Shown one piece after another: positions 45,853-56,395 of a DNA stretch of 64,000 nt. Position 1 is the stretch's first letter, and each line of letters begins with the position of its first letter. The notes under the pieces are model-generated. The model was not told the origin of the DNA, made no database searches, and saw only the letters and a list, made by a program, of their open reading frames with translations. The DNA is from Hirundichthys speculiger. Lineage: Eukaryota; Chordata; Actinopteri; Beloniformes; Exocoetidae. Position numbers and translations under genes: made by a program. The stretch lies in contig JAGFBZ010002259.1 of the NCBI GenBank assembly GCA_018398805.1, forward strand, positions 1 to 64,000. The letters are read 5' to 3'.

Positions 45853-46200
45853 AGCCCCGTTTGGGTCATAATTCAATGAATAAATGAGTCTATTATTATG
45901 AAATACATGCGTTTATTATTATGAAATACGTATCCATTATTATGAAATGTTTCCCATTATTATGACAAAAATGCAATTATTATGAAATATATTTTTATTA
46001 TTATTTAATGTTAGTTTAATGCATAATAGTTTATTTCAGAATGTCTTTTTTATCTAAGAATGAGTTTTTACATAATAATGACATTTTGCCACTGGGCGGG
46101 ACCTCTAATAATAATAATGGATACGTATTTTATAATAATAAAATGCCTGTATTTCATAATAATAGACTCATTCATTGAATTATGACCCAAACGGGGCTCC
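45853..46200. mobile_element. 348-bp foldback element with terminal inverted repeats of about 95 bp, in intron 1
   Basis: The left end GGAGCCCCGTTTGGGTCATA runs through CAATGAATAAATGAGTC and TTATTATGAAATAC. The right end is its reverse complement except for a 3-bp indel and a few changes. The central 150 bp are TATTATTATG-rich. The bases next to the ends (AT on both sides) are compatible with a 2-bp duplication but are not informative. No coding frame. Superfamily not assigned. Confidence 0.8.
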
Positions 46201-46649
46201 ATAAATTAAAGAACAAATCAGACTCCAGAAATAACTCCAAGGCTCCTCACAGCTTTAGTTTTATGGTAACGTTTTCTCATTCATTATATCTACATGGCTT
46301 GGCAGTTTATTTCTGATCACTAAGACTGAAACCTGCAGAAAACTATAAGTCATCCTTAAAGAATCCAGATACTAACCATCAGAGGTGCTGCTGATATGAT
46401 CTGTCTGTGGTAATAATAGTAAGAAATATGCACAGTTTCTTTCCTCTGGTTGCTCAACTTGAATTGAAATTAATTTTGAGCTTGTTGGTATTCTACAATG
46501 CACATACATGTATTTGAAAATATGTATTTAAGTACAAATTTGAAACTTTGTGCCTGAAATTAAACCAAATAAGGCAAGAGAACCATAAATTAGAAAATAA
46601 AAATACAAGTATTTCTGACCTACACAACAACATAGACTTAGTTCTAGTC

Positions 46650-46695
46650 CACCAGTCCACCAGTATACCAGTATACCAGTATACCAGTATACCAG
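46650..46695. repeat. 8-bp microsatellite (CAGTATAC)n
   Basis: About four to five consecutive CAGTATAC units next to candidate exon 1. Confidence 0.9.
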
Positions 46696-46745
46696 GGCTC
46701 AACAGCACCATAGACATTCCAGATCTTTTTAAAGGAACGTCTCAC

Positions 46746-46799
46746 CTCAGAACCGATCACAGTTCCTCCCAGGTTCTCCACCGTCATGTTCTCCACCAT
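46746..46799 (-). CDS. pla2g4c-like: cPLA2 gamma-like candidate exon 1 (start uncertain)
   Basis: It reads MVENMTVENLGGTVIGSE and ends GAG^GTGAGA in phase 0, which fits the phase-0 acceptor of the next exon. The frame is also open upstream to an ATG at 46886, and TTGGTGCAG just before the first ATG could be an acceptor, so the true start may be here, at the second ATG (46787) or further upstream. I chose this one because it gives a product length near the family norm. This is the least certain exon. Confidence 0.45.
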
Positions 46800-47006
46800 C
46801 TGCACCAAAACTCCTGGAACCAGAAGCCAAAGCCAAACTGCTGCAGAAGGGAATCCCTCGTTTCTTGTCTCCATGCTGGTGAACAAAATCCTTCAAAATC
46901 AAATCAGTAACAAAACTTCTGCCTTCTTTTCGGCAATTGCTTTAGTCTCCTCAGAAGCCCCTTAAGAACCCAGAGATACTGAGATACTGAGATACTGTAC
47001 CTGAAA

Positions 47007-47008
<2 letters not shown>
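46800..47008. other. Upstream flank of the phospholipase gene
   Basis: No TATA box or CpG island is seen on minus in this interval. The frame of exon 1 extends through part of it. GATACTGA is repeated three times at 46975-46997. Confidence 0.4.

Positions 47009-47045
<37 letters not shown>
47009..47045. repeat. (CA)n microsatellite
   Basis: Eighteen consecutive CA units. Confidence 0.97.
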
Positions 47046-47047
<2 letters not shown>

Positions 47048-48350
47048 AGTCAGCTTTCCAGATGTTTGCTAATTTCTATCATGTGTTGGCGACTGAGGAA
47101 AGCTTTTTTTTTTCCTGGCTGTAGCAACTATTTATGTCAAGACAGGCTAAAAAATGTGGACACTGTGATAGGTTGTACTTTGAGTTGGAGTAGACAGATA
47201 AGATAGATTCAAAGAAAAAAAGGCAAAGTAAATACTGTCAGTGAAAAAAGGCGATTTTAAAATGTGGTGGTGGGGTGAGATGTGGCTCAGGGAGCAGCAC
47301 CAAAGAGGAACAAATAGATACGACACTGCTGCCCCATCTGGGAGGAAGCTGAAAGGAAGGAGAAAAAAGGAGGTGTAATCACAGAAGAATTATTCCCCAG
47401 CAAGACATGTTTGTTAATCAAAAGCTGATTTAAAATCATACAGAGCTTCAACACGTTCATACAAATAACCTTCCTCTTCCATCACAAGTTCGAGGGCCAT
47501 GTTGGCGGGTCTCCCTGGTGACAGGGGCCCGGCCTGGGACCATGGCGGCCTCACGCCTGGTACTTTTGTCTGCAATAGTCGGGTCACTGGGGTCTGCCAA
47601 CTTGGTGGGCTGGTGGTGGTGACCACCCTGCCTCTGTCAGTGCTTGCAGATGGGGTTTTGGGAGATGGGGAGATGCTGGGCTGGGATGATGCTGATGTGA
47701 TGGGGTCACAACACCACCCTGCACCCCGAACACATCTGCACACACAGGTGGAGGTAAACTGGGATGGACAGAGGAGCCGACCCGACCCAAGTCTTTAGTT
47801 TTCCGACCACAAACCGAACCGAGTTACCTGAATAGAACCGAGACAATCCAGCCCATAGTTGCTCCTGTTAAAGTTGTCTATCGTTGAATAAAACTTGATT
47901 TTCTTACCTAAAGTTGTCTTCTTCTACCGGTTCAGTTGCTACATAGGCTACGTGATGTAAACAACAATAAATCCACGTTGTTATTTTCTTTGTGGATACA
48001 GATGCTATCGGTAGCAACTGCTAACGCTAATAGCCTACAGTGGTCAGGACGTGTCATGGATATGTTCTCTCATCCAGCGTTGTCATGTTGGCGATCCGTT
48101 GTGCTTTACAGCTGCCTGGCAAACCGCTAATAACACGCTAATAACACGCTACGGCAACACGATTGTTTCATAACAAACATGCCACGTTAATTAATAATTA
48201 ATTTAACTGCCCCGAGTCCTGACATTAGCTGCTACCGCCAATATCTTTACCTCTCTGGAGTAAACGTGGACCCAGCCTGTCAGAGAGCACCGACCGGACC
48301 CGAGACTAACTGAACCTCGAGTTGTTCCGAAGACCTCTACTCCAAGTGTG
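47046..48350. other. No gene assigned; unassigned frames near 47.4-47.8 kb
   Basis: A minus frame at 47743-47414 ends RPANMALELVMEEEGYLYE... and a plus frame overlaps it at 47499-47798. I do not recognise either. The minus one could be a fragment of a transposon or retrocopy. No splice-consistent chain to the phospholipase gene was found. Confidence 0.35.
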
Positions 48351-48450
48351 GCAAGGGACACTACGGAGGGCCCGGGCGGGATTCGATCCCCAGACTCCCG
48401 GGTGAAAGTCACGCATGCTTACCAGTCAGCCAGATATCCCGTTGGCCAAG
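48351..48450 (-). mobile_element. tRNA-derived SINE head or tRNA-like relic
   Basis: On minus it reads, in order, TGGCTGACTGGTAAGCATG (A-box and D-arm like), a CTTTCAC anticodon-loop-like stretch and GGGGATCGAATCCCG (B-box). The T-stem has two mismatches and the acceptor arms do not pair, so it is not a working tRNA gene. Confidence 0.5.
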
Positions 48451-50289
48451 TAGCCAGGACACGTGATGCAATCGAAGGTATAGTGTCAGGACCCCACACT
48501 GTCACATCTCTCCCCCTCTTTCCACAAGCTCGTCCTCATGCTCCGCACAGGGTGCCACACAGATTTCCAATCCATGGACTGCATTACCAGTGTCACATGG
48601 ATCCTGCCGACAACGCCAAATGTGACCAAGAGGGGATGCAGGAGCTTCAATTAAAGAGGCCACGACGGTCCGTGTGGGTCAAGTCATCTGTCTTTATTTT
48701 TTTAAAGTAAATAAAAACTAAGCCAGAGAAAAACAAGAGGACAGATAGTCGTGTTATGGCTGGGAGACCAACCACTCACCGTCTGGTACACCGAGAGTCT
48801 AAAAGAAACAAAACCCAACACTCCTAAAATAAAGTTAACATGCAAACAAATCACCCTTTAAAGTGGACTCTCAGTGCCACCACCGCACCAGCGAGTGGAA
48901 GGCCACACCAGCCGCAACACTAGAAAAAAGGAGAGGAACAGAGTGTTAAAATTCTCAGAACTAATCTATAAACATTAAAGGTAAAATACAATTAAAAGTC
49001 TAAAACACTAAACTAAAATAAATGGCAGTCAGTACCATGCCTAAAAGAAACAATGACTGACCCAAAATTAAAAATCATTAAAATACACATTCCTTGGGGT
49101 GCACACATGCACCCCTACATGACCCAACAAGGAAATTGTCCAGATTATGAAACAATACTTAACCACAGAGCAGGATCCAGAGCTACAGTCACATTTATGT
49201 GACCTGAGGAGAGTGAGTGTTTTTAAACCAACCTCTCCTCAGTCCCTGGCTCTTCTGATTGGTCTCCTGGAGTGAGTCTTCAGTCTCAGCTGATCTTAAT
49301 CAGCCACTCCACTGACCTACTGCGACAATCTGCCCTCATGAAGTGAATCGACGTCCCATCGATGGGCTTCGAAGTCAAGGGCTGTGGCTGGGATCATCCA
49401 TGTCGTATCGTCAAGGATCCGGACAGGGTTCGGCATGAGCTTAAATTAGAGTCCCTCTTGGCTCTGCTCAATCTCCATAAAAATGGCACCTTCATAGTGC
49501 TTTCCGGCTGTAGTCTTTTGAAGATGCCGTGGTTCCTCTTTCCTCAGGCTGTTCCACCATATCTGGCTGTGGTGGGAGTGTGTCATCCTGCACCACCACA
49601 ACTGTAACAGGTCTGAGAACTCAATAGATGGTGGTTGGGGGGTGTCATCATAATGCATCCTGAGTAGGTCTTCATTTTAGTGAAGAACCTGTTTCTCTGG
49701 CCCAGTTCAACCATTAAAGCTGAACCTCTGCCTTTTAAAGCAACCACAGCAACCAAAAGAAACTAGTCAAAGTGCATTCATGACTAAGCACCAAAAAAAC
49801 AAACAAAACCCCAAACAACATTTAATGAGTGCTGCGAAGCAGATCATCATCTCCACTGGGACCGGACCCATTACAGCCAGGTCATCTAGTGCGAGTTGCA
49901 GCCTGACAGCCTTTCAAAATAAAAACTTAGTCCAGTGGCTGTAGACGGAACAGGCCTGAGGGTCCATAACAGACATGAAGATCAAGACAGTAGATGCTCC
50001 ATATCGGTGTGACTGCTCATGCAGCTTCTGAAAGCTACCCTCCGTGATCGTAGCAGTGTTTGGAACTTGTTTTAAGAGTTCATTTCCTGTTTGGAGGGCC
50101 CTGAACTGTTTGCGCAGGGTTGGTAATTGTTCCTCCATTTCAGTCATGTTCAGTCCACATGTTACGACCCAAAAAGACGTGGGGTTGCAGGTTTTGTGCC
50201 TTTGGGGATGAACCAGTCTTGATGACCCCTTTGGTCTGCCGCACTGACTGCCATTTACCCTTCTAATAAAACAAAAACTAAGCAAAACA
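48451..50289. other. No gene assigned; possible decayed retroelement coding on minus
   Basis: Minus frames at 49658-49446 and onward (with a TALDFEAHRWDVDSLHEG stretch near 49330-49400), and at 50285-49914 (MEEQLPTLRKQFRALQTGNE...), have protein-like composition but no domain that I can name. They may be gag-like remnants. TTTAAAGTAAATAAAAAC at 48700-48717 resembles a polyadenylation region on plus. Confidence 0.3.
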
Positions 50290-50309
50290 CTAAAACTACA
50301 ACAGGTGAC

Positions 50310-50810
50310 AGCATAAACCCAGTTAACCCATTCCTCAGGTGTTTGAGACCAAGGACAATAACCTCTGTTTTATCCGAGTTTAGAAGCAAAAAGTTAGAGG
50401 ACATCCAGGACTTAATGTCATTTAGACATTCTTGAAGTTTGCCCAGTGGTTTTGCTTCCCCTGTTTCATAGATAAGTACAGCTGTGTATCATCAGCGTAG
50501 AAATGAAAGTTTATGCCGTGGCTCTGGATAATTTGTCCCAAGGGCAACATGTATAAGGTGAAAAGGATTGGTCCCAGAACTGAGCCCTGTGGGACACCAT
50601 AGCAGACCCTAGTCCGTGTAGAAGAAACCTCATTAACATGGACGAACTGGAACCTGTCAGATAAGTATGACTTAAACCAGCCTAATGCTGTCCCTTTAAT
50701 TCCAACAGTGTGCTCCAATCTATGCAGCAAAAGGCCGTGATCAACAGTATCAAAAGCAGCACTGAGGTCCAGCAGAACAAGGACAGAAACTAATCCACTT
50801 GTCTGAGGCC
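50310..50810 (-). mobile_element. L2-like LINE reverse transcriptase fragment
   Basis: In order on minus: LLDLSAAFDTVDH (motif A, near 50790-50750), then LGWFKSYLSDRFQFV, GVPQGSVLGPILFTLYMLPL, the intact active site YADD (50499-50488), and, after a one-base frameshift near 50430, DIKSWMSSNF and DKTEVIVLG. Both ends are truncated. It is a different copy from the one at 33.5-34.9 kb, which has YAED. Confidence 0.85.
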
Positions 50811-51329
50811 ATGAGGAGGTCGTTGGAGACTCTAATCAGCGCAGTTTCTGTGCTGTGATGTGTTCATTTCTATGCATGTGTTCTCCTAACTGGCTTGCAA
50901 CTACTTTTCATCAATCCAAAATTGACGTAGCAATAAAAGACATGACATCTTTGAGCAGTCGAGTTGGGATGGGGTCCAGCAGACACGTAGATGACCACCA
51001 CCTTCACTTCTTCACCCACGAGAAAAAGAAAGAGTTCAGCTTATCCCCAGCCCTCCTGAAATACGCAATATTCTCCTTTGTCTACTTCACGTTCACGAGT
51101 GATGAATGTTCTAATAACCATGATGCAAAGAGGTCCATTAAGTGTTGGAGTTGACAAGAATATCACTTGTACAAAATGTGAGATGTACGGAAAGAAGAGA
51201 AACAGTGAGAGTACCCTCAGTATGGTACCCTGTGGTTTTGCTGTACTGAAGACATCCACTCAAACATATAAAGCGCTATTAACAGTCAACAATTAAGTTT
51301 TGCATCACTCAAAAAGGAGCCAACATTAT

Positions 51330-52211
51330 GGGCCATTATGATCCCTGATCCTGAAGCCAGGAGCAAGTCTCCGCCCCCTGGACTGATCGCTGTCCACAAC
51401 TGTTTAAAGGGCCACATGTCTGGATTTGTACATCAGCCTACTCTTGACTTCTCGGTGGCTCTGTTATCCAGCCTTTATGACAAATCCTCCTGGCCCTCCT
51501 TGACATGGTGGAGGCCGAGTTACGTCGCCTGGTGGAGGAGGATGCCATAGAATCAGTTGATACCTCACCAGGGGAGTCGAACCTATCAATAGCCAAGAGA
51601 AAGGGGGGCAGTCTGTGCCTCTGCGTTGACTTGATGGATGTAAACAAGGACATCATCTATCCCCTACCTACAGCCGAGGAACTCACAAGCCAACTCACAA
51701 GCCATTTCCTTGGGTACTGCTGTCTTCAGTAAGGACTTGTTGGCATGTGAACACTGGAATGTCTACCTTTTACAGGCAGGCCTTCACCATCTGCACAGGC
51801 CATCAGGCAACTGAATAAAACCCACAAAAATGGAATCTGAGCCTGTCTGGGCGAAGGGAAAAACCTTCAGCGACTCAACCGAACCATTCTGACCATCCGG
51901 ATGTCCAAGCATCCCACTACAGGGGTGCTACCCAAGCTGCTACCGTCCACCTACAGACTGGAAAACAGGATTCACTGGCACTAAAAGTCACAGCCCCTAC
52001 AACATGTACATCTTTCCTGTCCCCAGCAGCAGCTCTGGGTTGGCAGTTGGGAGCAAACCGGATGAAAGTTATTCCACTACCTCCACCAGATGCTACTTTA
52101 CAGCCAGTGGGCCCTTGGAGAGTGAGGGTCCTGGCATGGGGACTATGTGATGGGGTGATCGTGACATTGAGGAAATATGATGAGTATTATTTCTGTTTCA
52201 GAGGGGGGAAA
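51330..52211 (+). mobile_element. Gypsy-type LTR retrotransposon pol fragment and polypurine tract
   Basis: The frame at 51505-51732 reads VEAELRRLVEEDAIESVD..., LCLCVDLMDVNKDI and YPLPTAEELTSQL, the start of a Gypsy (Ty3-type) reverse transcriptase. It breaks before the catalytic YXDD, and the following 450 bp contain only short out-of-frame pieces. At 52200-52211 AGAGGGGGGAAA forms a polypurine tract directly before TGTTACGC, the expected start of a 3' LTR. RNase H and most of integrase are missing. Confidence 0.7.
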
Positions 52212-52500
52212 TGTTACGCATGAAAAACATTGTTGAATGTGCTTTATAGTGACCTTTTAGGCCTGGTTAAGTTATGTACAGCAAGCGACAGCTCACTGTG
52301 CCTTCAAGAGTTACTGCGCTACAGCAAGTGTTGTAAACTGTGGAGTGGAAGTGTTCAGTAAAGTAATTACAACCAAGCAACATGGTGTGGTAATTGAGTG
52401 AAACAAATACAATATATGGCATGTCCTGGCTGTTAGTCTTCAATGAGCTCATCACGCAGCTGCAGTGACCTCCAGTGGTGGCGGAAGAAGAGGATTCAGA
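52212..52500 (+). mobile_element. Candidate Gypsy 3' LTR (right end uncertain)
   Basis: It begins TGTTACGCATG right after the polypurine tract. I cannot identify the CA end or a matching 5' LTR in the window. The right border is a guess. Confidence 0.45.
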
Positions 52501-53411
52501 GTTAATGGTGAAGACATAAGTTATTTCATAACCCCCAATAGTGAACATGAAAGCAGAACAATGTTCATCCTCATCCAGTGTTAAATTAAAAATGGGCTCA
52601 GGTTACCATGACCTGTTTAACGAGTGATGTTAATGTCTAAATGTGTCCTCAATATTATTTAATACTTAGTAATTTCAGCTTCTGTTTCCGAGCAATTAGG
52701 TGGTGCTTTCGGGTGTGGAGAACTAATGCCTTACCTACTACAGAAACACAAAGCAAGAATCAAAACGGGGAATCCAACAGGGCCCACAATAAACAGAACA
52801 GACAGAACACAACACAAAACAGATATTTCCAATTAGTCCTGATACCACCGTCCTAGAAATTAGCATTAATAATTAGTAAACCGTGTCTTAACCTGAACCA
52901 TTAAATCAGAATCAATAGCAGGTTAATTTATTACCTAAATAAATGTTTTAAATAATTATGTCTTCTTATTGATGTAAGATTATGGTAACAAGGCAAGAGG
53001 ATCGTCTTTAATTTATAATCAGGTCTGATATGATCATCACATATCTCACCAAACCCACACACACATAAGTATTTCACAGTCACATTTAAACAGCACCGGC
53101 TTTTCTCTTTTTTCATTTTATGTTTCTCCAATCCCATTTTCCATATCTCTCAATTTCATCTTTTCTTATTCCTCTCTTCATTTGGTTGACGGCACTCCTA
53201 AAGTCCCATCAGCCAAACTGACAGGAAACGCAAAACACAGGACGCGCGAGCTCGCCAGAAGTACGCAGAAGTTGACTACAGATCTACCAAAAATGCCTCT
53301 GTGGCTCACCAATTCCCACTCCGTATATCGACTAACAGAACCAACAAAACACAGCCCTAAAACAAACAACAGCTCGAGCTGCTTGAAAATATGATAAATA
53401 CGTCTCCATAT
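52501..53411. other. No gene recognised
   Basis: No frame with a domain that I can name. Overlapping frames at 53178-53441 are mutually antisense and unremarkable. Confidence 0.4.
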
Positions 53412-53830
53412 GTCATGGTCTGGGGCGGCCATGATGGCCAATTTGGGTTTTTTCTTTGTTTTGTGTTAAGTTGGCGTCACTCTCCCTGTCTTTTGTGTTA
53501 CATGTTTCCTGTTTTACTTTGAAAGGTCTGTCTTGTTCCCATTGTTTTCTGCTTTGCTTCCTTCCTCTCGTTACCTTGATCTCCTGCACCTGCCTCTCGT
53601 TTGTTCACCTGTGTATTTAAGTCTTGTCATCTCCCCTGTCTGTGCTGGTCCGTTGTCTTGCTTTGTCTCATGTCCTGTAGGTTCTCTGTTGGTTTTGGGT
53701 CACTTCTTTTTCCTTGTTTACCTGGATTACTTTTGTGGATTTTTTTAGTGTCTTTGGACTTTTGTTTTTTTTTTTCAAAATATATACTCCTCCCTTCTGG
53801 CTCAAAACCTGAAACCATAATGATATGGGA
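53412..53830 (+). mobile_element. LTR-like sequence (solo or orphan Gypsy LTR)
   Basis: It begins TGTCATGGTCTGG, is T- and C-rich, and has a CACCTGTGTATTTAAGTC segment (TATA-like) and repeated CTTGT and TTTGT words as in teleost Gypsy LTRs. The 3' end and target duplication were not found. Confidence 0.45.
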
Positions 53831-54457
53831 CATGTCAGTGCAGAAAAAGTGACTCATCTTGCCTGGAAAATATATTTTATTTTTTTTGGCCCAACATACA
53901 AAATGACTTTGGGGACCATGTTAAGAAGAAATGTACTTCTATTAAACAGAAATGTCCAAATCTCCAACAGAGAGCACCGATGGGTCACAAAACTACAAAC
54001 AGCCCATTCAAGCTTGTATGCATCTACTACCTCCACCTTGAGCAAAGTCAGGGCTATGCATCCTCCTCCCGATCAATCACTTCATCTGCTTTGCTCAAGT
54101 GTATCCAATGAGTAATGAATCTGGAAAAACAGCAGGAGAAAAGATATTCCAGGATTTCATTCCCCAACTTAGATACCCTGAGAAGCTCCATCATGATCAA
54201 GGGAGGGAGTTTGTCTGTTCAGCAAGTTACAGCAGTTGTCAGGGATCACTGGCTCTCCAACAAGGTCCCAAAACACTAAGGGCCTGATTTACTAAGATCC
54301 TAAATAAAGAGTACTAAATTGCGTGTGCACTGAAAAAGTTTGCGCGTGCTGTTGTTTGTGTGTTTTGCGGGTGATCAACTAAGAATGCTCGTGCAATTGA
54401 TAACGGGTGCAAACCGCAGTATTTAAATGAGGTGTTGCGTGTCTTACGGTTTGCGCC

Positions 54458-54664
54458 ATGGAGAGTCTGGATGGAAAGCAGGATAGACGCAAGCGCAAAA
54501 TGAAATTTGACGAGTTGGAGTTAGAGATATTAGTGGAAGAGGCAAATAAACACATTCATGAACTACAGCAAAGACATTTAAACATCACCAAAAGAAACGC
54601 AATATGGGAGAAAATCTGCGATAGAATAAATGCAGTTGGTAAAACAAAAAGAACGGCAGATTAG
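54458..54664 (+). pseudogene. Harbinger Myb/SANT-like DNA-binding protein, truncated by a nonsense codon
   Basis: PIF/Harbinger elements encode a Myb-like partner that helps the transposase bind DNA and enter the nucleus. The frame starts MESLDGKQDRRKRK and has FDELELEILVEEANKHIH and NAIWEKICDRINAVGK blocks typical of the Myb_DNA-bind_5/NAIF1-like domain. A TAG at 54662-54664 interrupts it where a Glu codon would be expected. The domain continues in the same frame as VKRRWQDIRQRTKEKV and TGGGPAEE, to a further stop near 54802. So one nonsense change separates the two halves of the domain. Confidence 0.8.
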
Positions 54665-54885
54665 GTTAAAAGAAGGTGGCAAGATATAAGGCAAAGAACT
54701 AAAGAAAAAGTGGCCTTTAACAAGACAGGTGGAGGGCCTGCGGAAGAGATGCCTCTAACCAGCAGGTGCAGCTCACCTTCTGGAGCCAACTGCAGAACAA
54801 GGTAGGCGCACAATAAGAAACACTTTTTTCTCCATGAAAACACGTGATTTATTTATTATCACAAATAAAAAATGAATGTGCCTCC

Positions 54886-55780
54886 CAGTGTTTCCACTAG
54901 AAAAAATTGGCACCGGACAATGTGACCGGCAGGTTTTCAATTTACCGGACAAATGTTTGAAATTCCGCTCACATAGGCTATATGAATTTATTGAGGTTAA
55001 AAATAAATCATATGCAGTAGTACGATATCAATGCAAGTCATTTAATAGTGTTTTTATTGAAAAACAGGCTATTTCAAATAAAATAAGTCCCGTCAATTGA
55101 CTCACGAGCGTAACTTAAAAAAATAAATGAATAAATATTGCAGAAGCTTGCGCTCTTCTGACTCCGCTGTGCTGTTTTAATGCGGTTCTGCAGAGAGAAA
55201 CCTCTCTCTGCTGGCACACTGGAGACAGGGATCAGCAGGCTATCTGGGCCAGTTGAGCCACTCGGGGTAGATTTCACTGAAATCCCCGATGAGAACTTCA
55301 CAGGCCGTTGAGAAGTTCAAGCCTCCATAACCGCGGAGCGTGGTCATTACGGAGATGCGTCTCTGCGCACCTGTGGCATCAATGAGTGGAGCTGTGGCTG
55401 GAGCCGACTCGTCCTCACACACTACTCATTCGTAAAAAAAGTATATGTTTTTTCATAAAATCCATCCATCCATCCATCCATCCATCCATTAGCTTCCGCT
55501 AATGGATGGATGGATGGACCCGAAGTCGGGTCGCTGGGGCAGCAGCTTCAGCAGAGAGATCCAGACCTCCCTCCCCCCGGCCGCTTCCACCAGCTCCTCT
55601 GGGAGAATCCCGAGGCGTTTTTCATAAAATGATGTGGAAATAACCCATTTTATTACAACTGAAATTGTGCTTGGGAGGAGTATTTTCACCGGACATTTTG
55701 ACCGGAGAGATTATAAAATCCCGGACTTCCGCATATTTTACCGGACAAAGTCCGGCAATTACCAGACAACGGAAACCCTG
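54886..55780. mobile_element. Non-autonomous hAT element nested in the Harbinger element
   Basis: The ends CAGTGTTTCCACTAG and (reverse complement of the right end) CAGGGTTTCCGTTGT match at 11 of 15. The flanks GTGCCTCC at 54878-54885 and 55781-55788 are an exact 8-bp duplication. The arms also share CCGGACAA words. It is itself interrupted by a Rex3 3' end. Confidence 0.9.
55462..55617 (-). mobile_element. Rex3-like LINE 3' end nested in the hAT element
   Basis: On minus it carries CGCCTCGGGATTCTCCCAG, GAGGAGCTGGTGGAAGC, GAAGCTGCTGCCCCAGCGAC and a GGAT-type tail. The flanks TTTTTCATAAAAT at 55449-55461 and 55618-55630 form an exact 13-bp target duplication. The tail includes a small inverted repeat (CATTAGC...GCTAATG). 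Confidence 0.9.
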
Positions 55781-56395
55781 GTGCCTCCTGTGGCAACCTT
55801 TTGCTGAATAATACTCGATTTAACATTCAAATAAAATATTCCTCCTTTTGCATGTGCAAACAAATTTACACGAGTCCGAAAGACTCTCTCTGCGTATTCT
55901 TGATTTTGGCGATGTCGCCTCCTTGCCACAATAACAGCAGCCATCGGTGCGTAATGCTGGGCAGATTAGCACCTTCCTTTCGAACGTACTAAATACAGAC
56001 GCAATCACAATCCCCGCAATTACTTTCAGGGTTGGTAAATCTCATTGCGTGTGGTAAATGAACCTATTTGCATTTCCCCTCCCAGTATTTAGCGCTTTCT
56101 GGCGGGTACGCCCCATATTGTTTATTCATCAGGGCAAAAGTGCTAAATGAACAGCGTGTGCTATTTTGCTCATTTGAGAGGCGCAGTCCTCTTTGCACGC
56201 TGTTAGTAGATCAGCTTGCACATTGGTTTGCGGGTGGTGTCAAGTTTGCACACGTTTTTACGCACGCAAACCTTTAGTAAATCAGGCCCTAAGTGTGCTC
56301 CACAGGAACCAGTTCTTCCCAGTAAACAACCTGCGCCCGGTAGAACATGTCCTGCACAAAAATAAGGACAAGAAAAAATAGAGCAAATGAACAGG

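Larger units (their letters stand above)
30140..46799 (-). pseudogene. pla2g4c-like: Cytosolic phospholipase A2 gamma-like gene, 13 coding exons, two frameshifts as written
   Basis: Group IVC phospholipases hydrolyse the acyl ester bonds of membrane phospholipids, releasing free fatty acid and lysophospholipid, and act at intracellular membranes. I joined 13 exons on minus with GT/AG borders and matching phases: 46799-46746, 44809-44699, 42166-42024, 39516-39328, 39234-39128, 39043-38903, 36726-36661, 36588-36448, 36326-36180, 36096-36013, 33227-33073, 31189-31018, 30336-30140. The product is about 567 residues, close to the 541 of human cPLA2 gamma, with no C2 domain. Residue numbers below assume the 18-codon first exon and the frame of the family: SGGGQRA at 66-72, nucleophile Ser99 in GVSGS, Asp411 in IDAG. 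The end, SELDAA, has no CaaX prenylation box, unlike the human enzyme. Exon 4 carries +2 nt and exon 5 +1 nt relative to the phase-consistent frame, so an in-frame TAG truncates the product soon after the nucleophile. Recent pseudogene or sequence error are the two explanations. Confidence 0.85.
54280..56289. mobile_element. PIF/Harbinger element (2010 bp) with TAA target duplication
   Basis: The ends GGGCCTGATTTACTAA and its reverse complement are perfect over 16 bp, flanked by TAA at 54277-54279 and TAA at 56290-56292, the 3-bp duplication expected for PIF/Harbinger. It contains one recognisable gene, a Myb/SANT-like protein (54458-54664), and no transposase. Its interior is interrupted by a hAT element (54886-55780). 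Confidence 0.9.
54110..56395 (+). mobile_element. Gypsy integrase fragment, split by a Harbinger element
   Basis: The left part (54110-54276) reads [20 protein letters not shown] and HHDQGREF, an integrase catalytic-core signature, then breaks up. The right part (56293-56395) reads VLHRNQFFPVNNLRP, the C-terminal end of a Gypsy polyprotein. Removing the inserted element and one TAA copy leaves one continuous reading frame across the junction. Much of the integrase had already been deleted before the insertion. Dead remnant. Confidence 0.75.

Noticed and set aside
47414..47798. Two opposed frames of about 100 codons that could be a separate gene
   Set aside because: Neither has a recognisable domain or supporting splice sites. 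Kept only as an unassigned stretch.
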